The position numbers were made by a program, and so were the translations under genes. Below are positions 9,619 to 22,600 of a DNA stretch of 64,000 bases, piece by piece (positions within the stretch are counted from its first letter, which is position 1; the number at the start of each line of letters is the position of its first letter). The stretch is from Scilla litardierei (lineage: Eukaryota; Streptophyta; Magnoliopsida; Asparagales; Asparagaceae): contig CM061140.1 in assembly GCA_030789695.1 (NCBI GenBank), positions 175,484,319 through 175,548,318 of the forward strand. The letters are read 5' to 3'. A model generated the notes under the pieces. The model ran no database searches. It was not told where the DNA came from and saw only the letters and a list, made by a program, of their open reading frames with translations.

Positions 9619-10779
9619 GGACAGTTTTTTTTTCAATTTATGCTAATTTTAAAAAATATTTTTAAACTTCGACCAACTTGAAAATTATTTACAAAAATCA
9701 ACCAACGTATGTTCACGGCAGGTTTCGTGTGAAATTTTTTGACCAGGGTTTTGAATGGAACTATTGGGGTTGTGAACCCCAATTGAATGGGAGCTGATTC
9801 CAGGGATGTGCCCGTAAATAATTAAATGCTTTAGGGCATTTTTGTAGACCGCTGTTATATAATTAGGGTTCAATCTTTTCCGAGTGAGGGGCGGCTGCGT
9901 TAGTCTCTCTCGGTTTCGTTCTTTTCAATCATGTCACTTCTCCATGATTTATTTCTTTGAGGATTTTATCTATTCTTATAGGTTAATCGTAAATCCTTGA
10001 CAATCTTAGTCATCTTTAGGTATATTTCGATTTTATAAAAATTTCTATTATGCTTCTTCATATTAATTTTTTATTTACCTTTGATTCTATGTACCATGTT
10101 TTTTTCTTTTTTTCTTTGTAATTTCACCAGTATTCATTGTTTGGATGCTCTTGGCTTCATTAGAAACCAACATACATGCATGTTTAATGGCTTTATTATT
10201 CATGCATAATGTAAGTGGATAAAGTGTTAAGCTAACAATTAGTGCAGTCAATTTGAGTACTTCATCTTTCTAATTCTATCTGTTGTCTTTTACTTAAGCT
10301 AATTTTTAGATCTTAATCCATCGCAAGACGTACGTGCTCATTGAACCGTGGGTCTTTCATAATTAATTAATTATGAAATTATTCTCCCCCACGAAACAAA
10401 GCCACGTCCCAGGACCGCTAACATGTGGGTAGTACCAGACAAACATAATGTTGAAGTATGAATGGCATATGGATGCGGTACTATTTCATGGAAGTCAAAA
10501 ACTGCTGGTATTGATGAAGGACAATAAGAAACCAGGGTTCACAACCCCGGTTGTTTGTCTGCGGAGAAAGAAGGAAACTGACCGGGATTTGAAGACCTGG
10601 TCAAAAATTTCAGAATAAGCAACAACCGGGTTTTACAACCCCGGTTACTTATAGAAACAGTCCCTCTCGAATGCGAAATCTGACATGGATTGAGGTGGGT
10701 TGGTTTTTGTAAATATTTTTCAAATTGATCGAATTTTTAAAAATATTTTAAAATATTGACTTAAAATGAAAAAGTGTCC
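9619..10779. mobile_element. Mutator-like non-autonomous TIR element
   Basis: Ends are inverted repeats of about 100 bases starting GGACA (left TIR 9619 to about 9710, right TIR about 10690-10779). Flanks TTTTATTAT and TTTTATCAT agree at 8 of 9 bases, as for a 9-bp Mutator duplication. Inside are several copies of an ACAACCCCGGTT-like motif and no coding frame. The element at 34012-34451 is a relative, sharing the ends and the internal GCGAAATCTGACATG. Confidence 0.7.
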
Positions 10780-11159
10780 TTTTATCATATTTTCTGATGT
10801 CAATAGTTTAGAAATTGTTATCACGCTGGTAGTTACACCTTTATGCTTTTGGTTGCTGAGATCTGTATATTATGTGCTTGAAGAAATAGGTTAAAGAAGG
10901 TGTTCTCTGTAGTTTGTCCTAATTAACGTCAGTGTGCTATTATGTCAGATTATGCTCCTAATGGACATACAGGAAATGTCAAAGTCTTTTATGGAACTTC
11001 AATGATATGCCTTCTTTAACTTACGATTTCCTGAAGTCTTCTCCCTAATTTTCAATCATTGGTAGGCATCTCTAAATTTATTAGCAAAGACACTTCTATC
11101 GGGAATCATCGTCTAACATTTATTAGACATGGTACTTCTTGGATACTTGTTAAGCAATT
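10780..11159. other. gene-free stretch
   Basis: AT-rich DNA; I see no open frame, repeat or RNA gene here. Confidence 0.5.
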
Positions 11160-11610
11160 TTCTTATATACACATACTAGTCGTAACTTGTGACCATATCT
11201 CACGGGGCATTTAAAAATATTCCCCCGAAAATTTCAACCCATTTAAAATCTACTCCCAAAAAAATTACAGCCACCTTCAAAATATTCATCCCCAACAATT
11301 TTTTAACCATATTCAAACTAAAGTTTACTTCATCCTATATTTAGTTTCTCCAAAAATTTTGTTAGTTTATTCCATAATTTTAAATTGAAATTTAGTTCCC
11401 CCAAAATTTAAAATTATAATTCTCCCAAAATTTAGTTCCCTTCAAATTTAGTTTCCACTAAAATTTTAAGGGGTTTCTCTCAAAATTTCCCTCAATTTTT
11501 TACAAATTCTCTTCCTACCCATTGATTTCTCAAGATTCAATCTTAACTGTATTTCTTCCCATCCTTTTATCGTAGTCAGCAAACCCGTTCAAAAACATCC
11601 CTCAAATGTA
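11160..11610 (+). repeat. dispersed AT-rich repeat, copy 1
   Basis: Sequence with recurring AATTTAGTTCC and CCCCAAAATTT words. It recurs as the reverse complement at 20462-22935, where it is split by a Pack-MULE. No coding frame. Class unknown. Confidence 0.6.
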
Positions 11611-11998
11611 TTATATATATGTAGTAAATGTGTATTAGCTATCCAAAGAGAAAATGGCTCCTTGTAGGATAAACCACATCCCCATATTTTCATTTGATTT
11701 AAACTGTTTATTTTGCTCTTCATGTTTTGATCACTTAATTTTCAAGTGAATAAGAGGTTTGATGGTTCATCCATCCGTCACAAGTTTAACCATGTCACCA
11801 TAACAAAACTTTTTCGATACAGTTAGATAATGATCAAAACTCTTAGGGTTACTTTAAATTTGGTAATTTGTGATTTTAGAACATGAAGAACAAACTGAAC
11901 AAATCCGATCGTCGAAAAAAGAGAGGGGATGGGTTGCGTGAGCTACAAGGAAGAAATTTCCTTATTGGATAGCTGATACACATATTACTATATATACA
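11611..11998. mobile_element. MITE, about 390 bp
   Basis: Terminal inverted repeats of about 75 bases: left TATATATGTAGTAAATGTG with AGCTATCC, right the complement of GTATATATAGTAATATGTG with AGCTATCC. No coding frame. Ends in TA-rich DNA, compatible with a Tourist or Stowaway type, which I cannot decide. Confidence 0.6.
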
Positions 11999-11999
11999 T

Positions 12000-14670
12000 T
12001 AGGGCATGTTCTCGTGCAAAAATTTTGCATGGGAACATGATGCAAATATATTATTTTTTTTTCAATTTTTTGTGGCGTTTATTCCACACACACTTATATA
12101 TACCATACGAAAAATAGTAGGTGAATCCTAGGGTGATTTGACCCTCGATTAAACCGTTAAAAATTTAACGGTTTCAAAACAATAGAATATTTTATACTAA
12201 TCCGATCAAGGGGCAAATAAGGGGAATTTTCTTGATTTTTAGTATGTAAATGTATTAACATATGTAGAACACATTCAACGATTTGGATCGTTAAAAAAAC
12301 CCCACAAAAGTCTTTTCTCATGCTTCTTGCATCGATAGCTCTTCTCACATGAAAATTTACCTATATATATAACAAAAATTTAATTTCAGCACCTAGTTGA
12401 TGCTTCTTGAATGCAATTTGATACTTGCTATTTCGGGATATGCATTTCATGTTTGAATGCAATTTCTTTTTTATTTCTTTTGCCAAATTCATGGTGAAAT
12501 ATCAACCGACACTAAGCCAATTGTATATATCGAATTTCAGTCGTACGGATTTGAGCCATCTGAAACAAACCGATATTATTTACAGTAACTAATAACGACT
12601 CATACACGAAGAGATCAAGGGTTTGATGTAGAAAATCATTGAAATTCTGACTTATTCTATGTATGGTCTTCATGACATGTCTGACTTGGAAGGGTTGTTT
12701 TGTGGTTTTGTTTTGTTTTGTTTTGTTTTTTGTTATGTTGGTTTTTTTTTTTTTGGGGGGGGGGGGGGGTGGAGTTGCTAAGGCCTATGGCTCCCCAAAT
12801 CACTCTAGTGGTGATGATGCATACACATACCTTATCATTGAATGTTTGGTTGTGCTATGAATTTTCTTTTTAATCAGACCCTCACCATTCAAACATTGAT
12901 GCAAATTTGTTGTAACTTTAAGCAAATGTCAACATGGAATCTATGTACCGCTAAGTTCAATAAACTTTATAATAACAATCTTTTAGCTAATATAGTTATT
13001 CATGTACTTTACATAATTATTGTTTCAATGCTTTCTCTGCTTGTAACTGTTGTACCAGGTACCATGTTTTTAATTTTTTAACTTTTACAATATTCCATTC
13101 AAGCATAATCGAAACCCTATCAATTAGTCCAGAAATCATGTGCAAATGTTTTTAGCTATCAGCAATATTCTTTTTAATGATTTTCTAATTTTAGAGAAAT
13201 TTTTTAAAGCAACACATACCTAAAGTCATCATATACTTCCAGGATTTGTTACCCTATTTTTGATACCGATAATATAAGCCATCAGCCTTCACCAAGATTG
13301 AAACTGAGATTCAAACAGTGACTAAATTATTATACATGAGAATGTTAATCCCAGTGATGACAAAATATGAGGTGAAGATTGAGATTTGAAATCTCGGTTT
13401 TGGTCTCGGTATAGGGCAACAGTTTGCAGTATTGGATATATATTAGTTACATCTTAAGTATTGGATGATACGTATCAAAAGTATTAGATTATATGTATCA
13501 GTTATATTTGCTCAAAATAGTTGTTAGTTACACATCAATCTTCGTATTCAATGACCGTGTTATTTATCCATATATCATTTTTGTTATTTAAGATATACTT
13601 TTCTCTTTTTTAACCGATACGATCATGGGTGAATATTTTAAACCTTGGTTTTGATTGTGAAATAAGATTTTTAACCATTATATGAATTAAATAGAAATTT
13701 AAATTTAAATTTTGACCAGATCAGTTACACACCGATATTAGTTATTGTCGGTGCTATCAGCCAGTTTCGATCAGATCATATGGGATGCTCGAAATCCGAT
13801 ACGATACAAGCGATACATCTCGGCATCGGCCGGTATTTCAAACTTGGGTGAATACCTTTTTATTTACTTATGTTTGTGTTGATGTGTCATTCAAACAAGC
13901 CATTTGAATTTATCTAACGGATTGTTACACTTTACTAAGTTGATGAAACACAGGATTCTGATGACCGATGCAAATTGTTGAATGGGTTGAACAGGTTCAT
14001 TTACGATGGGTGCGCCAGGGGAGGAGTAATAATATTGTACATTATGGTGACACTAGGATGACAAGAGATAATAAGCTTGGATTGACTGATGCTGTTAAAA
14101 AAATTCCGTTGCTAATTTTGCCCAATGAATGATCCTTCCCGGGGCAGTACGGGGAAATGAATGTGTAGAGTTGGAACAAATGATCTATTATTATCATTTT
14201 TATAAAATTTCATTTTCTACCTTGATTTCAACATGGTAATCGGAAGAAGAGATGAGGTCTATTCAAACATAAGGGTTTTAAAACTTTCAACTAGTTTGTT
14301 CACAACGATTATGGACTGCGGAGGTGCAACCTCTATCAGTCTGCGAACAGACATCTTCATACATGAAGATTTCAATGTCAGTTAAAATATTAATAGGCCT
14401 TCTGTAGATCAATAGTCAAGCTATGGTATTCCCTATAAATAGGTTGGAGATCAATTAGTCACCTGTTTCAGTCTCCATGTAAGCAACACAATACAGTTAT
14501 GATGGTCTTAGAATGAATAAATAATTTTAAACAGAATCATATAACACCAAGCGATAGATGCCACCCAAAATTTAACCGACTAGTATTTGAAACAATGGTA
14601 GTCAAGCCGTTATTTATTCAAATTAGCAATATTACCATTTTCACACTTACGTACGTACGTACATACGTAA
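12000..14670. other. gene-free stretch with relics
   Basis: A hairpin at about 12007-12040 (ATGTTCTC ... GGGAACAT) starts a possible MITE reaching about 12370. A T13G15 homopolymer lies at 12742-12769. The part 13370-13860 carries GATACxGAT/CGGTAT words found in decayed repeats. No convincing exon was found, including no NPRSG-type kinase exon. Confidence 0.45.
12742..12769 (+). repeat. T13-G15 homopolymer junction
   Basis: Thirteen T directly followed by fifteen G. Comparable T14G11 at 16940-16964 and C21A4 at 41887-41911. Confidence 0.9.
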
Positions 14671-15040
14671 GATTCAGGTATATCAGGTGGCACCTGATCT
14701 ACCGGAATCAGGTGGCACTTGATCTAATAGATCAGGTGCAAAGACACAAAAAGATGGGCCCCACAGCGAGTACAAGCCCATGTGCGGCGTGTACTTTTCA
14801 CTTTCTTGTGTCTTGGCATCTGCCCATGTGCGGCGTGTACTTTTCACTTTCTTGTGTCATAAGATTCAGGTATATCAGGTGGCACCTGATCTACCGGAAT
14901 CAGGTGGCACTTGATCTAATAGATCAGGTGCCAAGACACAAAAAGATGGGCCCCACAGCGAGTACAAGCCCATGTGCGGCGTGTACTTTTCACTTTCTTG
15001 TGTCTTGGCATCTGATCTAATAAATCAGGTGCCACCTTTT
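14671..15040. repeat. tandemly duplicated hairpin MITE
   Basis: A unit starting GATTCAGGTATATCAGG is repeated at 14671 and 14863 (192-base period) with almost no difference. Each holds self-complementary AGGTGGCACCTGAT, GATCAGGTGC, AAGACACAAAAAG and the complement CTTTCTTGTGTCTTG. The same hairpin family occurs once at 18491-18640. Confidence 0.75.
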
Positions 15041-16516
15041 CTACATTAAATCATATATATACACACACATACATATATTTAGGTAAATCTTCAAATGAGA
15101 ACATTTCGCACGGTGCGAAATTGTTTTTAGTTTGATTTTTTTTCAAAAAAATTTTCCACCTTCATTATATGTTGGTATACACCCCTCAAAAAATAATCGT
15201 TGAGAAATAATGTCATTTGGCCTTCGATCAAGGCATTTCAACAAATTCACACGTTGTTTTGAGACCGTTAAATTTGTAACGGGTGGATGTGTGCTCTAAT
15301 CTCCCAAGGGTTCACCCATTATTTTCCTTGGGGTATATAATTGTATGTATTAAATATTAAAAAAATTGCTAATATTGTATAAAGGATTTCCCCCTTCATA
15401 CTTTATCCACCTTCAAAAATTGCTAACATAAAAAAAATTGCTCTAATCCCCCACCTTTGTCCTAGTCATACTTTATCCCCCTTCATCAATTGTATAAAGG
15501 ATGTGTGTGTGTGTGTGTGTAGCACTATCTTGTCTCGTGAATTATTTGCTTTGAACAGCCGAGACTGAATTCCACTTTCACTCAGTATCCATATATTTTA
15601 CTGCTGTTTTTGTGAAAGGTGGTAAAACCAATGCCTTCCCTATTATAATGTGAAAAGTGTACCTATCGGAGGCATGCTTTCTATTTTGTCCTGGCCTCTA
15701 ACGGAAGCAAGCTTCTGGGTGGTGCTTTTGCTCGGGGACAGCTGTCAGACTTACACAAATAAATCTGGAAGATAAATTTCTTCATTGTTGATTTGGTTGG
15801 AAACTGATTTGTGATTTACTTGCATACGCTGTTTTCCGCACCCTTGGCAAAGAAAACTTTAGCATATTACATTTTATAATCACAGATTGATTTAAACCAA
15901 CCTACATCTAGCAGATGATGAATGTGATAGGGGTCCATCCATGTGGAACACTAAAAAAGAGAATAATTTTTATTTGAATAATTGTATGGAAATTCACGAT
16001 TACTCTCCGTAGTTAATACTTGGCTTTTGTAGAGGGATATGTATTTAACAATTGGAATGTCAAACTTCTTGTGACTGTTTTTTCAGAATGGTTGTGAATT
16101 TGAATTGTGTTTTTCAGTATCAAAGCATTAATTGCTGTTCCATGGAAGTGGTATAATGAATCTATTATTATTACACTGTGCAATGCAATCTTTCTGAAAT
16201 ACAGAATTCTGGCATGCTTTAGTCAATTGTCTAAGGGACATGTTGCTTGGGGGCTGTGCCAACATTTTAACCAACCTTCCTTCCAGTAGCAAGTCTGGAA
16301 GATAGATTTTTTGATGTCGTTTTAGTTGCAAAATTGGTTTGTGATTAATTGCATAAGTATTTTGACAAACTTCTCATCAAGAAACTAGCACCGTCCATGT
16401 TTCTCATATATTTTTGTTTCCTTTTTATTTTGTCCCATTTGTGGAACACACTATTTCATTTGATGCAAAGTTGGCTTCATCTAATTCTACTGTACTTATA
16501 TAACTGATTGTGGCAG
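15041..16516. other. gene-free stretch upstream of first visible kinase exon
   Basis: Probably intron. Holds a possible decayed MITE (15092-15330), a (GT)n run at about 15501-15520, and two diverged copies of an 80-base segment (about 15764-15845 and 16288-16370) both beginning TCTGGAAGATA. No open frame resembles a kinase exon. Confidence 0.5.
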
Positions 16517-16610
16517 CTTGCAGGTTTTAAGATGGAAATAGTTAAAACAACATCTGCAGGTCATGCAAGGAAACTTGCTTCCACCATTGATTTTGTCACA
16601 TGTCCTGGTG
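16517..16610 (+). CDS. LCBK1: LCBK1 exon a
   Basis: Begins after TGTGGCAG in phase 0 and encodes LAGFKMEIVKTTSAGHARKL and onwards to CPG; ends one base into a Gly codon before GTATAT. The residues match the stretch that follows the ATP loop in plant LCBK1. The exon upstream of it is not in view. The following intron is only 90 bases. Confidence 0.9.
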
Positions 16611-19600
16611 GTATATAGTGAAACTTCTTTGCTCGTATATTTTTTTCAGTTAACCGGTTCAATAGTCTTATAACTTATGGTCCTTGAAACGATTTTGTAG
16701 GGATTATATGCGTTGGTGGTGATGGAATTGTAAATGAGGTTAGTGTTGCTTACTAATCCTTTCCCCCTTAAGTACCAGTCTGTTAAAATTTCCAAGATCC
16801 CAATTGTAAAAAAAAGAAAATGAGAAAGGCGGCGGCGGCGGAGAAGGAGAAGAGGAAAATATCCACCAAGAGTCTTCTTATTCATCCAGTTAAGGTAGTG
16901 GAGTGCTTAATTCGCACACTCGCGCCTCCCGCCCTGGGGTTTTTTTTTTTTTTGGGGGGGGGGGTGCGCACACACGCTGGGCGGCGTTTCATTAGAATCT
17001 CAACGACCTTACATAATTATGATTATATCATCAACTGCAGTACTGACATCATGAGTTGCATTACTGTACTTAATCAGTTGCATCATTTATATCTACATTT
17101 ATATCCAATTAATAAATCCTTCTCAGCTTCATGTACATGATGTGTTTTGATTGAGTTTCTCCAGAGATGTGGGCACATGTCCTTAAATATAAAATTGACT
17201 GGTTTAGTATATTATATCTCCAAGACAATTACTGTAAAACACGATGTTGCTTGTGGTATACTTTCTTCTAATGTGCGCACTTTAACTATTTACTGTATTC
17301 CAGATAGGGATATCAGGAAGCAAAATTCCTCCAAGCAAGTACATCAAATTTTGCATCAGATACATGTTTAGTGACAATAACTGAATGCTGGAGATTATTG
17401 ACTTTAGAAAGAGAGAAGTGCATGTTGTTAGTTGTATGACTCAGGATATGACAAGTTGTATGAGGGCTAATTGGTTACTCCAGTCCATTCCAGAATGGAA
17501 CCCTTATCATGAAGGGTTCTTCATAAAAAAGGAGTAGTGTGTCCTGTTTTATATGAGTTTTTACAACAAAACAAAAAAAGAGAATAACTTATATATAAGA
17601 TCATAAACAAGGTGGCATCAATTAGCGAACTGTCTAAAACAAATTATGGTATGACCTTAGACGTGATTCACATTCCAGTGACAAACTAGTTCATATATCA
17701 ATGGATATATTAATAAGATATATATAAGTTTCTTCATAAAAAGGATTAGTGTGTCCTGTTTTATATGAGTTCTCCAACAAAACAAAAAAGAGAACAACTT
17801 ATATATAAGATCGTAAACAAGGTAGCATCAATTAGCGAACTGTCTAAAACAAATTAGGGCATGACCTTAGACGTGATTCGCTTTCCAGTGACAACCCAGT
17901 TATATATTAGTGAATATATTAATAAGATATAATTGATACGTAATTGAAGGAACTACAAGAAGCAAACACCGAGATATAGATAGTAGACAGGAAAGGTTTG
18001 TAGTGTAGTTATAATTTCAGTGCGGTCTTCTATGTGTATACCTCTGTTGCATTCTTCTCTATCCTTCCAGACTTCACACAATTAATAGCTCTTAGCCTCT
18101 TATTGTCTTAGGACATTGAATAAATGAATTTTGTAATTTTGCTAAGCAGTGATCAGCTAACTTGTTTGTAACTGCATATGCAATATGATTGATTGAGATC
18201 AAAGCTGTACATGCCACACGCTTCCGCAGGTTCTCAATGGTCTACTCAGTAGAGGGGATCAGAAAGAAGCAGTCTCAATGCCTATTGGTATTATTCCTGC
18301 TGGTTCTGATAATTCTCTTGCTTGGACTATACTGGGAGTTAGAGATCCCATTTCAGCTGCAATAACTATAATCAAGGTAACTGAAATTTTCTTTCTTAGG
18401 TTTTTATATTTAGCAGCTTTGTTGAACAACCTACCACCAGTGGCGGATGCAGAATACATTTTCAGGTGGATATAAGAATAAGGGAATCATGTAGGTCAGG
18501 TGGCACCTGATCTACATAGATCAGGTGCAAGACACAAAAAGGCGGGCCCCATGGAAAGTTCAAGCCCATGTGGGGCTTCTACTTTCCACCTTTATGTGTC
18601 TTGCCACCTGATTAGATCAGGTGGCACCTTTTCTACATTATTCTCTAAGAATAAACTTGATTTTCGCCAAATAATTTTAATTATCTTTGGTGTTATCTGG
18701 GCTAGCTTTGAAAATGCGATATTATATTTTGTTACCATTCATATCTTTTTTAATCTTTAACTTGTCTACATATGTTGTAAATAATTTGCTGTCTAAATTA
18801 CTTGCATATAATTTTGATTTAAAAAATTACCAATTAAAATTCAATGAGAATTGTAATTCAAACATTTTAATCTGTGATTTGATATGTTAGCAACTAGTAA
18901 ATTAAAAAAATTTAAAAAGGAAAAAGAAGAAGAAAACTTGCATAATAAGAACTTGAACCCAAGACCTCCAATGACTACATCTTTATCACTTGAGCTAATG
19001 CTTAGGAATGATTTTTATCCACTAACAAAATACTCTAATCCAAAATGGGTAAGTAAAAATAGCACTGTATGTATTCAATTTTTTTGCAAAATCTGAGATT
19101 CCGAGCGTGAGCGACCGCCCATGCTTGTCCTATGTGGATCCACCCCTGCTTACAATCCTAGTCTATAGTTTTTCTTGATCTCTTGATGTGTATTTTCTGG
19201 TCTTTGAGCTAATAATATGGTTGATGCAAAATTTTAGATATCTAAATATCGTTTTCTACTATTATTTGGGCTGTTTATCCTCTCCATTGAACAGTAGTTA
19301 GAAATATCTCACTTTTAATGGAATATCAAAACAATTGTATGGTTTGGAATATATTACCTGTCATTATCACTTCTTTTGTTTCCTCGAGAGAGTGTAATGT
19401 GCATCTTGGTTTGTTTCTTCATCTTGGACAGTTTTGAGAAAATACCAATTTTGAAAGTGACATTAATCTTGGATTCTAAATCACTTAACAAATGATATTG
19501 CATTCATCTGTTTACTACTACTAGCCTTTAAGGACATGCGATGTAAGTGTGTAATGTAACAACAACAACAACAACAACAAATATTGGACATAGGTATAAT

Positions 19601-22600
19601 GTAGTATTAATATACTATCTGTACCTTGGTTATAGCTCAGTCTTGAACTTGGGGGGTGTTATAACTCAGTAACTCACTTATGTTAGTCAACCACATGTTG
19701 ATGAGAATGATGGTGCTGCTAATGACAATGAGCATAATCAAAAGATTATTAATTAATTAAACAAGCCTAACGAGATAAGGATTTTTTCTAAAAAATATAT
19801 TGTTTGACGAGATTCCTAAACAATCAAGTTTCTTAATTCAGAAATCTAATACTTTTAATTAAAAATAATTTAATTGTATTTGTATTTTAGATTAATAGGT
19901 TTCCTAATCAATTAAGGATTCCTAAATAATTATATTTTCTATCAAATTTTATTAATTACAATTGGATTCTTATTTAATGAATTTTAAATCAATTAGGAAT
20001 TCATATGTAATTCATCTATCATGGACAAGAAATCTTTTAGTATATATAATAATATAAGGACTCTTAATTATAATAGAGTCCTAATTTAGCATGTTATCTT
20101 TTTAACTAGAAAGAAACACTAAAATGAGGAAAAAGATAAGCAAGAATCCTATAAACTTGAACTTTAAAAAGGAGAAAAAAAGACATGTAGGAATCCCACA
20201 AGCTTGAAGTTTTATGTCATGTTTTAATAATTTGTTCGCTAGTAATACAGATTAAATTACATATATTTGATTCTGTTAAAAGTTTAAATTTCTACCACTT
20301 TTGTTTCAGCTTATTTTGATTTCTATTGTGAGAGATAGAGTCAAGTTACTACAATCTATGTAGAATATATAGCTGCAGATTTTTAGAAATGCATAATAGT
20401 AGGGGCAATATCATGAGAAAAAGTGATGGATCCTAAAGGGTACTTTGGGAATAAAAAGTGATGGAATCATATACATACATATATACATCTATTATACAAT
20501 TGATGGATGTTTTTAAATGGGTTGCTGACCAAGACAAAAGGGCGAGTAGAAAGATAGCTGGATGAGGAATCAATAAGTAAACGAAAGTTTGTGAAAATTT
20601 TGGAGGGAAAACCTAAACGTTTGAGGGGATTCCTAAATTTTTTAGGGAAACTAAATCTGGATAGAACTAAGTTTTGATGAATTATAATTTTAAATTTTGG
20701 GAGGAACTAAATGTGGAAGTAACTAAATTTTGAGGAAACTAAAATTTTTGGAGGAACTAAATTTTAATTTAATTTTTGAGGCGTGCTATATACACCGAAC
20801 GGTCTTCGGTGTATGCATGGAATTTCACGTTGATGGGACGCGATGGGGTGCATCTGTCTCCTCCGTGAAGCGATGTGAAAATGATGAAATCATGACAGTC
20901 ACGTGAAGCACATGGGAAACGACGTAAAAATCTGTCTCTATCTCCTTTCTTTTCTAATTATTTCTCTCTCTTCTCTTTATCTTGGTTCCCCGTATTTTCT
21001 CCTCCGTTTTCTTTGTTCTAGCAACACGCCGTTGACGCGTCGACCCGTTCTTAGCAGCGAGGTCGACGACGGGTCTCCGCTGCAGCAGCGCCATCACCTG
21101 ATGTCTCCGAAGGCGGCGAGGAGATGCTGTCACTGTAGCCTTCGATGTCTTCGAAGGCGTCTGCCGTGCTGCCTTCACTGAGGAAGGAAGCTTGGGTGGC
21201 TAGATGGAGAATGGGTTTGGTTGATAGTCCAGTATCGAGCTGGGAGTTGGGCTTATGATATACACTGCGTTCTTCCTATGTCCAATGCTTTTCAGCTATA
21301 AGGATCCAATTTCACTTATCAGTCAGTGGCAAATCAAGAACAGGTAAATACAACTGCTACGGTTAAAATAAAATTAAGAAACGTCGTAGTAGACAGAATA
21401 CGGAGCCCATTTGCATCACGGACTCAGCCCTGCATCATAGTCATCTGAATACCGAACCCAATAACCTAATATGTTGATTAATTAAACACAGACACCATCC
21501 CTTATAGATGTTTTTATTATGCAAGCCCTCACCACAAACACTAGAAGAAAAGATTAGCATGTCACAAATAATCTTTACACTTGCAGTGAAGTCAGGCCAA
21601 AGATACAATAACATGATATGATCACAACACGCTACAGTATTTTTACACGACTAGCTCGTTCAAGTTAGAAAATCCTAGACTGCAATCGCCAACTTATGTT
21701 ACATTTTCCTGGGAGAAAACAAGAAAACATTGTAGAACTCGGTCACAGATTCACTCTCCATACTTTCATATAGACATCAAAACATATGTAGTTAAGGCTA
21801 GCTAGATCTTACACAGTTATACATCAAGTAACACAAGAGATGAATACTTAATTTACTACTTCCTGATGAACAAACACCTTAATTTCCCCTGATCTCCAGT
21901 CTCTCGACCACCTTCTTCGACCCGAGCACGTCCATCTCCAACAGCTTCTTCAAATATCCGACCGCCCCGTAAGCCATCATTTGCTTCCTGCATTTCCTAC
22001 TCGTCGACATCGTCGCCAGGCACGAAACCACGTAATTCTTTGTCGTGTTCTGCGGGCACGGATCAAGCAACATCACAAGATTCGGCACGCTCTTCTCCGT
22101 CTTCTTGACCTGCCTGCAGTCCGATTCAATGGACCTAGCCACGGCCGAAGTAAAGGTGGCATCGCCAAGAATGCTTGTCTTGATCAGTAAATTAATCACA
22201 ATCACAGAGATTGAGGTCAAGCTTACCGGCAAGAGCATCGAGATCGCTCTCCCAAGCTTCCTTCCTCGGCGAAGGTAGCACGACAGACGCCTCCGGAGAC
22301 ATCGGAAGCTACGGCGACAGCATCTCCCCGTCGCATTCGGAGACATCAGGTGCTGGGGCTGCCGCAGCGGAGACCCGTCGTCGATCTCACTGCTAGGGAC
22401 AGGTCGACAGGTCGACGATGTGTTGCTGGAACAAAGAAAACAGATGAGAAATACTGGGAACGAAGATGAAAGAAAAGATAGAGAAAAAATTAGAAAAGAA
22501 ACGAGAGAGAGAAAAAGAACGAAGAAAAGAATGGAGAGAGAACACAGAGTTTTACGTCGCTTTTCATTGCTTCACGTGACTTTCATCATTCACACGTCGC

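Noticed and set aside
13950..14110. Possible upstream LCBK1 exon (frame with EWVEQVHLRWVRQG)
   Set aside because: No match to the LCBK1 region expected there, no ATP-loop NPRSG motif and no convincing splice pair.
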